From positions 36,422,289 to 36,486,288 of the forward strand of contig CM036768.1 of NCBI GenBank assembly GCA_020796225.1: a DNA stretch of 64,000 bases. Reading direction: 5' to 3'. The notes under the pieces are model-generated. The model saw only the letters and a program-made list of their open reading frames with translations. It was not told the DNA's origin and did not search any database. Source of the stretch: Arion vulgaris (taxonomy: Eukaryota; Mollusca; Gastropoda; Stylommatophora; Arionidae). The first letter of the stretch is position 1; the number at the start of each line of letters is the position of its first letter. Shown here piece after piece: positions 42,838 through 52,420 of this stretch. A program made the translations under genes and the position numbers.

Positions 42838-43080
42838 CCGGTAGGATAAAATTTGGTCACATCAAGCGTCACGATGGCCTGGAAAGAACAATACTAGAGG
42901 GCAGGGTCCCAGGACGCAGAGGCAGACCAAGAAGAAGATGGCTACAAGATATTAAAGAAACCATGAATATGACCATCGACGAAGTGGGTGAACTGGCAAG
43001 AGACAGAGTGAATTTCAGATATGCTGCAAAGAGAGCAACGTCCTATAAAGGATACGTACCTTGATGATGATGAGGAGGAT
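42838..43080 (+). mobile_element. LINE-t, 3' end
   Basis: GRIKFGHIKRHDGLERTILE, GRVPGRRGRPRRRWLQDIKE, MNMTIDEVGELARDRVNFRY, AAKRATSYKGYVP, stop, then GATGATGATGAGG. GRPRRRW and RDRxxFR are LINE C-terminal blocks. Confidence 0.9.
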
Positions 43081-43167
43081 GAAATAGGGCGCCATGAATG
43101 TATGACATGAGCGCCATGGCGCCTCAGGTACCGCTGAGCTAGAGTATCCTTCTGTGTTGTGTTACAT

Positions 43168-43208
43168 CACAGACAACTCTAGATAACTTCAGTTTATAGT
43201 TGGTTCTG
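43168..43208. mobile_element. 41-bp miniature MITE-X
   Basis: Both MITE-X ends and almost nothing between: CACAGACAACTCTAGATAAC, TTCAG, TTTATAGTTGGTTCTG. Flanks GTTACAT (43161-43167) and GTGACAT (43209-43215) form a 6/7 target duplication. It directly abuts the 42-bp array. Confidence 0.75.
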
Positions 43209-43882
43209 GTGACATAGACTGATCAGATGGAGACAGGTAACACATCTCTGGTTACACAGACTGATCAGATGAAGACAGGTAACACAGCTCTGGTTTCACA
43301 GACTGATCAGATGGAGACAGGTAACACAGCTCTGGTTTCACAGACTGATCAGATGGAGACAGGTAACACAGCTCTGGTTACACAGACTGATCAGATGGAG
43401 ACAGGTAACGCAGCTCTGGTTACACAGACTGATCAGATGGAGACAGGTAACACAGCTCTGGTGACATAGACTGATCAGATGGAGACAGGTAACACAGCTC
43501 TGGTTACACAGACTGATCAGATGGAGACAGGTAACACAGCTCTGGTTACACAGACTGATCAGATGGAGACAAGTAACACAGCTCTGGTTACAAAGACTGA
43601 TCAGATGGAGACAGGTAACACAGCTCTGGTTACACAGACTGATCAGATGGAGACAGGTAACACAGCTCTGGTTACACAGACTGATCAGATGGAGACAGGT
43701 AACACAGCTCTGGTTACAAAGACTGATCAGATGGAGACGGGTAACACAGCTCTGGTTACACAGACTGATCAGATGGAGACAGGTAAGACAGCTCTGGTTA
43801 CACAGACTGATCAGATGGAGACAGGTAACACAGCTCTGGTTACAAAGACTGATCAGATGGAGACAGGTAACACAAGAGAAAA
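43209..43882. repeat. 42-bp minisatellite, 16 copies
   Basis: Unit GACTGATCAGATGGAGACAG, GTAACACAGCTCTGGTTACA, CA. 42 bp is 14 codons: TDQMETGNTALVTQ on plus, CVTCLHLISLCNQS on minus; both strands are open but this is an array. Sparse substitutions (CACA/CAAA, GTTACA/GTGACA). Confidence 0.97.
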
Positions 43883-43907
43883 TTAAGACAGACAAAGATG
43901 AATAAGA

Positions 43908-44175
43908 TAATTCTTCTTCATCTTCGAAACTCCATATCGACCACTTGTCAACCACTCTCTGTGATTTGTATGTGATCTGAACCTACAAGCGATTGTACGT
44001 TGTGTCAGTTATGCGCCTACACGTAGGCCATCACATCCTATTTTTGCAACGCTTTTTATTTACTAGGGTAGCTTCTCAAGGCCCCTACCTCAGTCGCCTC
44101 TTACGACATGCCTTGTAGGTCGCAGTGTTACTACTGTTTGCTCCCCATGCGAGCCCTGGCAACACACTAGTGGCT
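43908..44175 (-). mobile_element. SINE-B
   Basis: Full-length in reverse, (TTC)n at 43910-43923, core GTCGTAAGAGGCGACTGAGG, head near CACTAGTGTGTTGCC. Confidence 0.9.
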
Positions 44176-44379
44176 GGTATATAAAATACCACATAGTTGA
44201 ATCAAATAACATGATCTTTATCAAAAGAATTACCTGTTGATATAAAATAACACGTACCTGTATTTTACCTATATTTTACCTGTATTTTTACCTGTATTTT
44301 TAATAGTAAGTGTATTAAGTAAAGCCCAACTGTATTACAATTAAACATCCTTGTATAAAACATCGTAATATTAAAGACA

Positions 44380-44705
44380 GAGTCACCAACATCAGCACAC
44401 AAGAAAGAAAATTGGAAACAGAACCTTGCTCGAATTACATGAGAAACAAAGAATGAAGTGGTTTGGCCACTTAATAAGAATGCATCCAAACTCCACAGTA
44501 TACAGGGTCTACTACAACAAAATATCTGGAAAGTAAAGGCAAGAGGAAGACCACGAAAAAGATAGTTAGATGGCATAGCAGAATTAGGTCAAAGAGCAAA
44601 AATAACAATTCCCCAAGGCACCAGAACAGCGCAAGACAAAAACAGAAAACCACGACACTGAGCAACAACCCGGTAGCATTGTGATGACAACAACAAAAAA
44701 GACAG
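44380..44705 (+). mobile_element. LINE-g, 3' portion
   Basis: AATGAAGTGGTTTGGCCACT gives MKWFGHLIRMHPNSTVYRVY, then broken RGRPRKR-x-LDGIAELG and QDKNRKPRH; ends GTGATGACAACAACAAAAA. Confidence 0.85.
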
Positions 44706-44774
44706 AAAAACAAGAAGTATAAAACAGCACATTATTCCGTCGACTTTTTAAACTCCCGCAAGCACACGCATACA

Positions 44775-44778
44775 CACA

Positions 44779-44810
<32 letters not shown>

Positions 44811-44822
44811 CACACACACGCG
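44775..44822. repeat. (AC)n(GA)n(AC)n microsatellite
   Basis: CACACA run, GAGAGA run and another CACACA run, followed by CGCGCG. Confidence 0.95.
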
Positions 44823-45084
44823 CGTACTCACGCACGATTAACGCCACAACACGGGACGTAAAACAAAATATGAATAACGTTCAACGCAGTGTAGTGTAAC
44901 ATTAAAACTTGGAAATTACCATCAGAATTAAAACTGTATCGATTGCCTGGCTCACAGCATTGTTAGGGAACAAATACGTGCTCACACTGTCGTATGTTTA
45001 TGGGGGCAGCGGTCTTAAAATATAACGTCGATAACATATATCAATATACGAGAGCTGAATATGGCTGCTAAGTCGTGGCCTCCG

Positions 45085-45226
45085 AGGACATACGGCCGAC
45101 ATGCTCAGGTAAAAATTCTAGGAAATAAGACTACAACCGTCGCGTGGCCTAGCATTCCAGTAATATTAGATAAAGATAAATTCATTTTAAAAACAATGCA
45201 ACATGCTAACCCAATGTTATATTGAA
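45085..45226 (+). mobile_element. MITE-X fragment
   Basis: ATACGGCCGACATGCTC, AAGACTACAACCGTCGCGTG, GCATTCCAGTAATATT, ATTCATTTTAAAAACAATGC match the left half of MITE-X; the right half is replaced by SINE-F. Confidence 0.75.
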
Positions 45227-45292
45227 ATGAAAATCGTGGCATATCCTTTACAGGACGTAACCATTAACCACAGTAAATGAGTTGTTCATCCG
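45227..45292 (-). mobile_element. SINE-F 3' fragment
   Basis: ATGAAAATCGTGGCATATCC, TTTACAGGAC and CCACAGTAAATGAGTTGT are the SINE-F 3' end in reverse; the rest is missing. Confidence 0.7.
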
Positions 45293-45502
45293 CTCGAGTG
45301 GTTACTGGGGCCCAAATTTGGGGTGTAAAGAATAGAACCACTGTTACCTGCCACGCATGTCGTAAGAGGCGAATAAGGAGGTTTGGCTGAAATCGGATGC
45401 ACATGTCCTAAATGTGTAGAAGTCTATGCGTTTAGGAGCCTACCGAACCAATGTGCAACGTATACACGTTCTTGGCAAAGATCAAACAAATCACAAAGAG
45501 TG
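45293..45502 (+). mobile_element. SINE-E
   Basis: CGCTCGAGTGGTTACTGGGG, core CATGTCGTAAGAGGCGAATA, CTGAAATCGGATGCACATGT, CACAAAGAGTGATTAAAAG. The GAA tail is absent where it meets SINE-E2 head to tail in opposite orientation. Confidence 0.88.
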
Positions 45503-45838
45503 ATTAAAAGCGATCACCGCCCAGACCGATGTACCAGACCTCCCCATAAATTCTATTCATGTGGAAATCTGGTTCATGCAGCCTTAGCATTGGTGTGTTT
45601 TACGTCACATCTTCAGCACCATTTTGAGCTCTGATGCTTATCCTTCGGCGATGTGTCCGGTTTCAGCCAGCGTTTACTCGGTTCGCTCTCCGTTCTGTAG
45701 CCATCTAGTGTTTTTACGGTGTGGGGTAGCTAGCCTCACGATCAATCTCCTGAGTCGCCTCTTGCGACATGCATGGCAGGTAACAGTGGTTCTGTTCTGT
45801 ACACCCCAATTTGGGCCCCGGCAACCACTCGGGCGAAA
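45503..45838 (-). mobile_element. SINE-E2
   Basis: Reverse order: CGCCCGAGTGGTTGCCGGGG, CATGTCGCAAGAGGCGACTC, GGCTAGCTACCCCACACCGT, GGATAAGCATCAGAGC, AATGGTGCTGAAGATGTGAC, GGTCTGGTACATCGGTCTGG. Head and core are shared with SINE-E, the 3' body is not. Second copy at 54186-54523. Confidence 0.85.
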
Positions 45839-45967
45839 ACGGGAATTCTGGTTTTCTCGTATGAGCTAGTCGGCCTTATGTTGCCAGGGGGCACGGTTAA
45901 ATGTATACCTACTTCTCTGAGCTATGTTCTCGTTAACAATGGTCAAATACTCTGATTTTAATTAATG

Positions 45968-46210
45968 ATAGGACCATCATCATTGCACTTCGGTGAGTAA
46001 CCATGTGTGCTCTAAACTCTTTCTTACACAGGAAGATCTCAGCTGCAGTGCACGAACTTCACAGCACCGGCAAGGGTCCCCGATGTAATTTTGAAGTTGA
46101 TAAATATATTTTGCATTAATTTTATTTTTTAATTTTTCTAATGAATTTTGCCCAGGGCAGTGTCTTTCCAGCCTGTTTTTCTCGATTTTGAACTGCTAAG
46201 AGTTTTTGAC
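45968..46210 (-). mobile_element. SINE-N, 3' half
   Basis: Reverse of SINE-N: GTGCACTGCAGCTGAGATCT, GAGCACACATGGTTACTCAC, GAAGTGCAATGATGATGG, and upstream GGCTGGAAAGACACTGCC. Confidence 0.85.
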
Positions 46211-46294
46211 AAGATAAGGTGAGATAAGATAGGATGGACAGAAGAACAGACCTACCTACAGAAGACAGAACAAGAAATGAAAATCTTGACATAT

Positions 46295-46690
46295 CCTTTT
46301 CACAAAAAACTTACACAAAATACATACACAGAAAAATTACACACAAAAACTTACACAAAAATTAGACAAAAACTTACAAAAACTTCAACAAAAACTTACA
46401 CAAAAACTTTCACAAAAACTTCACAAAAACTTGCACAAAAAATTACACAAAAACTTTCACAAAAACTTGCATAAAAACTTGCACAATAAAAATTACACAA
46501 AAAACTTGCACATAAAAAACTACACAAAAACTTGCACAAAAAAACTTACACAAAAAATTACACAAAAATTGCACAAAAAACTTACACAAAAACTTATACA
46601 AAAAATTACAAAAACATTGACACAAAACAAACTGACACCAAAAAATTTACACAAAAAAACTTACACAAAAAAACTTATACAATAAAACTA
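46295..46690. repeat. ACTTACACAAAAA irregular minisatellite
   Basis: Variable copies of ACTTACACAAAAA, ACTTGCACAAAAA, AATTACACAAAAA and ACTTTCACAAAAA. Period drifts between 11 and 15 bp. Lys/Thr-rich frames are low-complexity. A 24-bp SINE-F 3' remnant (ATGAAAATCTTGACATATCC) directly precedes it. Confidence 0.9.
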
Positions 46691-47257
46691 CACAGAATTA
46701 AGCTGAAAATGTGCATCGCATATAATTTATGCATATCAATTCAGCGTAAAACAACTCACTTTGAATATTCAGAAACGTTTAAAATAGAACTCAGGCATAC
46801 GACACATCCACGCCTGACTAGATCAATACTGTGTCATCCAGATTAAAAGATACCACAGGCCAAGTTTGAGCATTAAAACATTGTACTTAAGTTTAATAGA
46901 CCTGGGTTTTAGTCAGTTTTAGAGCATGGGGGCGAAGGGAGAGAATGCTACAGACATGAATATTTTTTATAAGTGATAATATATACAATTGTACACATTC
47001 ATTCCCCAGTTATCTTCCCCTGCCATCAGAGAGAAATGCCCGCATTAACTCAGTTAAAATAAAACATAGGTGTATTTCACAACGTATTCATGTCGGTTTA
47101 TGTGTTATTAAGGGATGTGGTCATGCTAGATCTTCGGAGCTGCCGCTGAGGTAAAATACATCGTCTTTTTAGGGACGAATAGACACGGTCCATAGATTCT
47201 ACTGTTTCATATCTGCGCCAGCTTGTCTTTTGAATATAATGTTACAGAAGAGTCCTT
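46691..47257. other. No gene recognised
   Basis: Unique-looking AT-rich sequence. Confidence 0.45.
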
Positions 47258-47605
47258 CCTATAGCATAGGTTTCCGCATACAGTATATCATAGACAGAGA
47301 AGAGAACAATATATATATCCAGAAAGAACTCAAAATCAAAGAAAACTGACTGATGCTACAAATAAGAATGAGCAAATATTGAGGTATTTTGGACATTTAA
47401 CAAGACATGAAGGGCTGGAGAAGACCATCGTGGAAGGAGGCATAGCAGCAAAGAGAAGAAGAGGAAGACCACGGAGAAGATGGATTCCGGATTTAACTGA
47501 TGGTTTGAACATGACGGCTGCAGAGGCGGGACATCTAGCTTATGAGAGAGACAAATTTCGGAGGACTGTTGGGGTGGCGAAGTTCTGTTCAGGACAAGCT
47601 ATTTG
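47258..47605 (+). mobile_element. LINE-t, 3' end
   Basis: ELKIKEN and LQIRMSK, then RYFGHLTRHEGLEKTIVEGG, IAAKRRRGRPRRRWIPDLTD, GLNMTAAEAGHLAYERDKFR, RTVGVAKFCSGQAI, stop, then GATGATGATG. Best-preserved LINE-t C-terminus. Confidence 0.9.
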
Positions 47606-47734
47606 ATGATGATGATGTTAAATATATATATATACTAGAATTAACTATGCACAAGTTTGTGTCCTGTTAAAATAAGTTTACAATTTGATCGAAATTCAGA
47701 TGTGCCTGTCCTACATACCGTTATGGGTCTAGCG

Positions 47735-47815
47735 GGTACGGAACGCCCTCATGTTCTCGGCGCAAACAATACAGATTACAAAGAGTGGTTAACTTGGCTG
47801 ATAAGAAACAACATA
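47735..47815 (+). mobile_element. SINE-E-like 3' fragment
   Basis: GGTACGGAACGCC, TGTTCTCGGCGCAAAC, ATTACAAAGAGTGGTTAACT, TGGCTGATAAGAAACAAC; resembles the variant at 10780-11070 rather than typical SINE-E. Confidence 0.55.
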
Positions 47816-47837
47816 AGGACAACAAGTACTCCCAGAA

Positions 47838-48390
47838 GGAGGGAGGTCTCTTAGTGAAGTGGTTCAGATGTTTGTCTGACGTTCTGAAGGTTGAGAGTTT
47901 AAATCCGTACTGAGTCACATGCGCATTTTATTAGGGCATCTCTGGGATTGTTGCTAGAGCTACGGATTTCGTGCTTTGTGTAACACTTTCTGCAGGTAGC
48001 GTATCATTTCTGCAGGTGGCGTACCATTTCTGCAGGTGGCGTACCATTTCTGCAGGAGGTGTACCATTTCTGCAGGTGGCGTACCATTTTTCTGCAGGTG
48101 CCATTTCTGCAGTTGGCGTACCATTTCTGCAGGTGGCGTATCATTTCTGCAGGTGGCGTACCATTTCTGCAGGTGGCGTACCATTTCTGCAGGAGCTGTA
48201 CCATTTCTGCAGGTGGCGTACCATTTTTCTGCAGGTGCCATTTCTGCAGGTGGCGTACCATTTCTGCAGGTGGCGTACCATTTTTACAGGTGGCGTACCA
48301 TTTCTGCTGGTGGCGTACCATTTCTGCAGGTGGCGTACCATTTCTGCAGGTGGCGTACAATTTCTGCGGAAAGGAAAGGAGAAATATGAG
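47838..48390 (+). mobile_element. SINE-C with amplified segment
   Basis: Head GTCTCTTAGTGAAGTGGTTC, GATTGTTGCTAGAGCTACGG, TTTCGTGC, then the GCAGGTGGCGTACCATTTCT segment expanded ~19-fold, then a degraded TGCGGAAAGGAAAGGAG. Confidence 0.85.
47985..48372. repeat. 20-bp tandem repeat within SINE-C
   Basis: About 19 units of GTGGCGTACCATTTCTGCAG. One ~100-bp block containing a shortened unit (TTTTTCTGCAGGTGCCATTT) recurs at 48088 and 48224, so the array also grew by larger segments. Confidence 0.95.
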
Positions 48391-48667
48391 GAAACCAAGG
48401 TCAAAGAAGGCAATCTTTCGCCGTAAGACCCTTTGTTAAAGAACAGTGTGTGGTTGGAAAAATTCCAAACAAGCTGGTGGTCGAAATAAGACCAAAGGTT
48501 TAGAAAGTGAGTAGACTAACGTAGCTTGAAATGAAAATCGTGGCATTGCCTTTACATGACTTTGACATCAACAAAAGTGAACGAGTAGTCGATTTTCTAG
48601 TCACCACTTATACGTTCAGTAGTTTGCCATTGCTTTCAGAACGGTTATATCTATTTTTCTTTTCTTT

Positions 48668-48884
48668 CTTTTGTCATTCTCTTCTTTTTTCCGTTAGGCG
48701 TAGCAGGTTTAACTGATGATCGGTCTCGGTTGCTGATATGCTGTGGTACTGATGGGTTATAAGATGTCTGTAACTTCACTAATCCATCTTTTTCTTGGTC
48801 TGCCCCTTCCTCTTGATGATTCCATTTTTATGTTGTAAGCTCTTGCAATTGGTGTATTCGGGTTCATTCTCACTAAGTCTGGTC
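48668..48884 (-). mobile_element. LINE-a, 3' end, nested in SINE-F
   Basis: Reverse: GAATACACCAATTGCAAGAG, ATGGAATCATCAAGAGGAAG, GGGCAGACCAAGAAAAAGAT, CAGTTAAACCTGCTACGCC. Aligns with 80-290. A short TCTATT flank on both sides is the likely target duplication. Confidence 0.85.
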
Positions 48885-48977
48885 TATTGTTACCGTTTGT
48901 AAAATTTCAAAGGAATAATTTGCTTCCAAATTGCACGTCACGGAGTTTGAACCTGGTAGGTTGGATTGTGATCGAGC

Positions 48978-49625
48978 CACAGTCAACTATAAACTCATAC
49001 GGTCAGCGGACTCCGGAAAATATTATAGCAAACAAGACCACAACCGTCACATGACCTTGCATTCCAGTACTGTTGTATATAATAAGTAAAGTAAAGGAAC
49101 CCTTTCATATCTTGGGGTATATAGGGCAATACAGTGTTAGGCCTGTATTTTTCATTGACCGTCGGCACGCGATGGGTGATGTGGTCAGCATCACACCGGC
49201 CGCTTTCACTTCCCAGAGCATGTCTGGTACCCAGTTGAGGCTGGGTCGACCTGAGAGCCGTCGCGATCCGGGAAAAATTTAACACCCACTATGGGAGCTG
49301 AACCCGGACCACCAGCCTTGAGAAGCGAGTTCACTAACAACTACGCTACCGTGGCTCTCTTTTGTATAGAGACGAATTCATTTTTAAAATCAACATAAAA
49401 TACTAAATCAATGTTATATTATGCAACAAGTTAAGTTTAACAATAAGAAATATCAATATTATTAATAGTTTTCATCAATAAATAACAATGGACTCCTAAA
49501 ATTGAGTAAAATTGCAAAAAAGCTTGGAGTGTTCTATCAAACATTTATAAAACTCAGCCCTCAAAACCAAACTAGGTCAGGGTTTCCCCGGTGTGTTATG
49601 TGGTCCAATATTAGAGTTGGCTATG
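48978..49625 (+). mobile_element. MITE-X nested in SINE-F, split by SINE-D
   Basis: Ends CACAGTCAACTATAAAC / TTAGAGTTGGCTATG. Perfect 7-bp target duplication ATCGAGC at 48971-48977 and 49626-49632. Interior matches 40943-41282 apart from the SINE-D insert. Confidence 0.93.
49080..49361 (-). mobile_element. SINE-D nested in MITE-X
   Basis: Full-length in reverse, head at the CGCTACCGTGGCTCTCT end. TTGTATA at 49073-49079 and 49362-49368 is the target duplication. Confidence 0.93.
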
Positions 49626-49743
49626 ATCGAGCTTACTACCGGGTAAGCTACAGACGCTCACATTGCGGCTTGCAAGAACAAATATAAAACATAATAATTA
49701 TCGAAGCAGATCAAACGATAATCGACTAATCAATAGTGGTAAC

Positions 49744-49926
49744 CAGGGGCGGCTCGTCATTAATGGATAGTTGGGCCTGGCCCCACCAATAATCGAAAGG
49801 GGGAAAACTTCCTGGAATATATAAATAATAGTAAATACTCCAAAAACCATGATTTTTCCGAAAATTTGTGTCTGACCCCACCAAGAAAAATGATTACGAG
49901 CCGCCACTGACTACGAGCCGCCACTG
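49744..49926. mobile_element. MITE-J (hAT type), subfamily 2, doubled end
   Basis: Termini CAGGGGCGGCTCGT / ACGAGCCGCCACTG with target duplication GTGGTAAC (49736-49743) / GTGGTAGC (49927-49934), 7/8. The terminal 17 bp (ACTACGAGCCGCCACTG type) is present twice in a row. Confidence 0.93.
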
Positions 49927-49934
49927 GTGGTAGC

Positions 49935-50429
49935 AACTAGATGTAATAATAATAATACATCACCGAAAAAAACCCGCATATTTATTGATTTAAAACGAAA
50001 TGTGTAATAAAAGGTGTGAAACGGATATGCATTTGTTACTCGTGACTAACAGAATGTGACGGTAAACCAAGAGGAAGTAATCACGCAAGAGTGTGAAGTG
50101 ATAATATACATCACAATAACTATGTTTTCTAAAGTAGTAGCATGTCCCTTGCATAACGTTGTTTTGATCACAGCCCGTCTGAAAAAACTATAGGAAGCTC
50201 TCTCGCCTCCTCCGGTGTCATATTCAAGGTTTCATCATGATTAAGTATACTTGCTCTGTCATCAGTCTCTTTCCCAGTTCGTGTGGTTGATCTGTCGGGT
50301 CTAAGGGTCTCACCATCAGATCTTTAAGTTTCTTTATTTTTTTCATAATTTTCTTTGTATTGTTCATTAGGTGGTTTGTCATTGCTTTCCGAATGGATCT
50401 GGCCTCTTACCAAATGTGCTTACTGATGC
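49935..50429. other. No gene recognised
   Basis: The minus strand at 50190-50330 is open as KLKDLMVRPLDPTDQPHELG then KRLMTEQVYLIMMKP, but I recognise no domain and no exon signals. Confidence 0.4.
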
Positions 50430-50630
50430 ATCTTTCGCTGCTAGATACTTTCCGAAAACAGAGCTAAAAATAGCTACTATTTATTTCAAAGTCACAAACG
50501 TGAATGTACGCCTAAGCAGTGACAGTATAAATGTATTTAGCCTACAGAGGAGAGATAATAACAGACGTGTTAATGCGTCTTTAGCAGTGAATGGGAAAAA
50601 CATCTACACACGTCATTAGCAGCTAAAGGG
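50430..50630. mobile_element. TIR-R copy 2
   Basis: Reverse complement of 23152-23369. Ends CATCTTTCGCTGCTAGA / TTAGCAGCTAAAGGG are inverted. Contains ACGTGTTAATGCGTCTTTAG twice in degenerate form. Confidence 0.65.
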
Positions 50631-50924
50631 TTACGCCCGATACAGACCGGACACGTTCCTGCCTTTTAAATCGTTGGCGAGTTCCTAGATAGTCCGTTTC
50701 ATTTGCCAGCAGCCGTGTCTTACCATTTCAAAATTGGATGTGTCACTTTTGATAACTTCTTTTCCTGTATATATTTCAAAGATGTGTAGATTACAGCGAT
50801 TCTGTACCAGAACGCAATCCCAATAACTTTGAATTAAGACGACAGTGAACTCGTACCTCTAAACTATGTCATAACTCATTTAATATGACCACAGGTTGTG
50901 CTGAAATGTAACACGAGAGTCAAT
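50631..50924. other. No feature recognised
   Basis: Spacer with no recognised element. Confidence 0.4.
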
Positions 50925-51425
50925 GAAAATGAAAATCGTGGCATATCCTTTACATAATTTCGCTATCAACCACAATCATCGATTTTCTAGACACCTTGTT
51001 CTTCTTCTTTGCGTTCGTTCTTTACGACCAATTTTAATCACTCTTTGTGATATGTTTGATCTTTGCCAAGAACATGTATACGTTGCACATTGGTTTGGTA
51101 GGCCCCCTAAACGCATAAGACTTCTACACGTTTAGGACACATGCATCCGATTTCAGCCAAACCTCCTTAGTCGCCTCTTACGACATGCGTGGCAGGTAAC
51201 AGTAGTTCTATTCTTTACACCCCAAATTCGGGCCCCGGTAACCACTCGGGCGTTCTAGACAAAACTTATACGTTCAGTAGTTTGCCATTGCTTTCTGAAC
51301 AGTGGGGTCTATTTTTACCGTTAGTAAAAATCCACGAGAACAAATTTGCTTCCAAATTTCCCGCCGCAAAGTTTGAACCAAGTACGTTTGGGTTAAGGTC
51401 GAGCTCACTACCACTAAGCTACATC
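50925..51425 (-). mobile_element. SINE-F split by SINE-E
   Basis: 3' part 50925-50993 (AAAATCGTGGCATATCCTTT) and the rest 51253-51425 (ACTTATACGTTCAGTAGTTT to CTACCACTAAGCTACAT). Confidence 0.9.
50994..51252 (-). mobile_element. SINE-E nested in SINE-F
   Basis: Full-length, well preserved. Perfect 9-bp target duplication TTCTAGACA at 50985-50993 and 51253-51261. Confidence 0.95.
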
Positions 51426-51426
51426 A

Positions 51427-51655
51427 TCCACTTACAACAGAAGGAATATCAAACAATAAAATCGATATCAGCAGCAGTAACACTTACAACAGAAGGAATA
51501 TCAAACAATAAAATCGATATCAGCAGCAGTAACACTTACAACAGAAGGAATATCAAACAATAAAATCGATATCAGCAACAGTAACACTTACAACAGAAGG
51601 AATATCAAACAATAAAATCGATATCAGCAGCAGTAACACTTACAACAGAATAAAA
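51427..51655. repeat. 52-bp tandem repeat, 4 copies
   Basis: Unit CTTACAACAGAAGGAATATC, AAACAATAAAATCGATATCA, GCAGCAGTAACA. Units nearly identical (one GCAACAG variant). The array starts at the SINE-F head. Confidence 0.95.
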
Positions 51656-51764
51656 TATGGAGCACTCAAATCGATACCAAAGTATTACAGACCGATAATC
51701 TGACATCGGATTAGTTCGATTTTCAATATTTTTAAAAAAATAAAAATTAACGTCGTTTTCAAAC

Positions 51765-51857
51765 TTCTTCTTCTTCTTCTTCAAACGCTCCCCAACGACC
51801 CCCTGTTAACCACTCTGTGGTTTGTATGTGATCTTAGCCTAAGAGCGATTGTATGCT
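51765..51857 (-). mobile_element. SINE-B 3' fragment
   Basis: (TTC)n, AAACGCTCCCCAACGACC, CACTCTGTGGTTTGTATGTG, GCCTAAGAGCGATTGTATG; broken off at the junction with LINE-k. Confidence 0.8.
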
Positions 51858-51985
51858 ATCTTCTTGATGAGCTGAAGAGTGCTCGACTATTCTGGGAGAT
51901 CATAAAGAAAACAGCTGGAGACAGAGAAGAGTGGCGAACAGCTGTCGATGTCCTATGCTCCACAAGGAGCCGGGAGGAATAAGCC
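51858..51985 (+). mobile_element. LINE-k-like 3' terminus
   Basis: LDELKSARLFWEIIKKTAGD, REEWRTAVDVLCSTRSREE, stop. Same terminal CSTR block as 1479-1712. Confidence 0.75.
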
Positions 51986-52125
51986 AAGTCACATTATATT
52001 GTACAAGAGATTAATAACACACATAACTAAATGTTAATAAAATCAAATATGTTACTACCAGGGAAGATGTTACAACAAATGATAAGATCATGTGAACAAT
52101 GTAGGCGGATATTACGGGTGTCCTA

Positions 52126-52336
52126 GCCCGTCTGTCCAGTGTGTTCGTGGCGCGTTGGACTACGGGTGACAATCCCTCTGTGTGTGCGGGTTCAATTCCG
52201 CGGGATGGCAGAAAAAGCCACAGATTCCCCAGATTTACGGTGTTCGTGGCACCGAACCGAGGGTTACGATGTCCATAGCACCGAGCAGAAGAGCTGAAAA
52301 GCTCAAGTGCTTCTGGATCGGGGAAGAAAAAAAAAA
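52126..52336 (+). mobile_element. SINE-A
   Basis: Full-length with a perfect 13-bp target duplication TACGGGTGTCCTA at 52113-52125 and 52337-52349; tail of ten A residues. Confidence 0.96.
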
Positions 52337-52420
52337 TACGGGTGTCCTACAGACCAGTGGGTATAATATAGGGGGGTGAAACGGAGACGTATGTTAAAGG
52401 GAAATGGGTATGCTACCATC

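Larger units (their letters stand above)
48527..49675 (-). mobile_element. SINE-F carrying LINE-a and MITE-X
   Basis: Pieces: 48527-48667 (3' end, GAAAATCGTGGCATTGCC to TTTGCCATTGC), 48885-48977 (ACCGTTTGTAAAATT to TGATCGAGC) and 49633-49675 (head, TTACTACCGGGTAAGCTACA). They join into one SINE-F once the inserts are removed. Confidence 0.88.

Noticed and set aside
43227..43955. Repetitive 135- and 205-codon frames (METGNTALVTQTDQ and its antisense)
   Set aside because: Both strands open because the unit is 42 bp; array, not a repeat protein.
50190..50330. Minus-strand frame KLKDLMVRPLDPTDQPHELG
   Set aside because: Could be a decayed exon or transposon piece, but I recognise nothing and it is short with stops on both sides.
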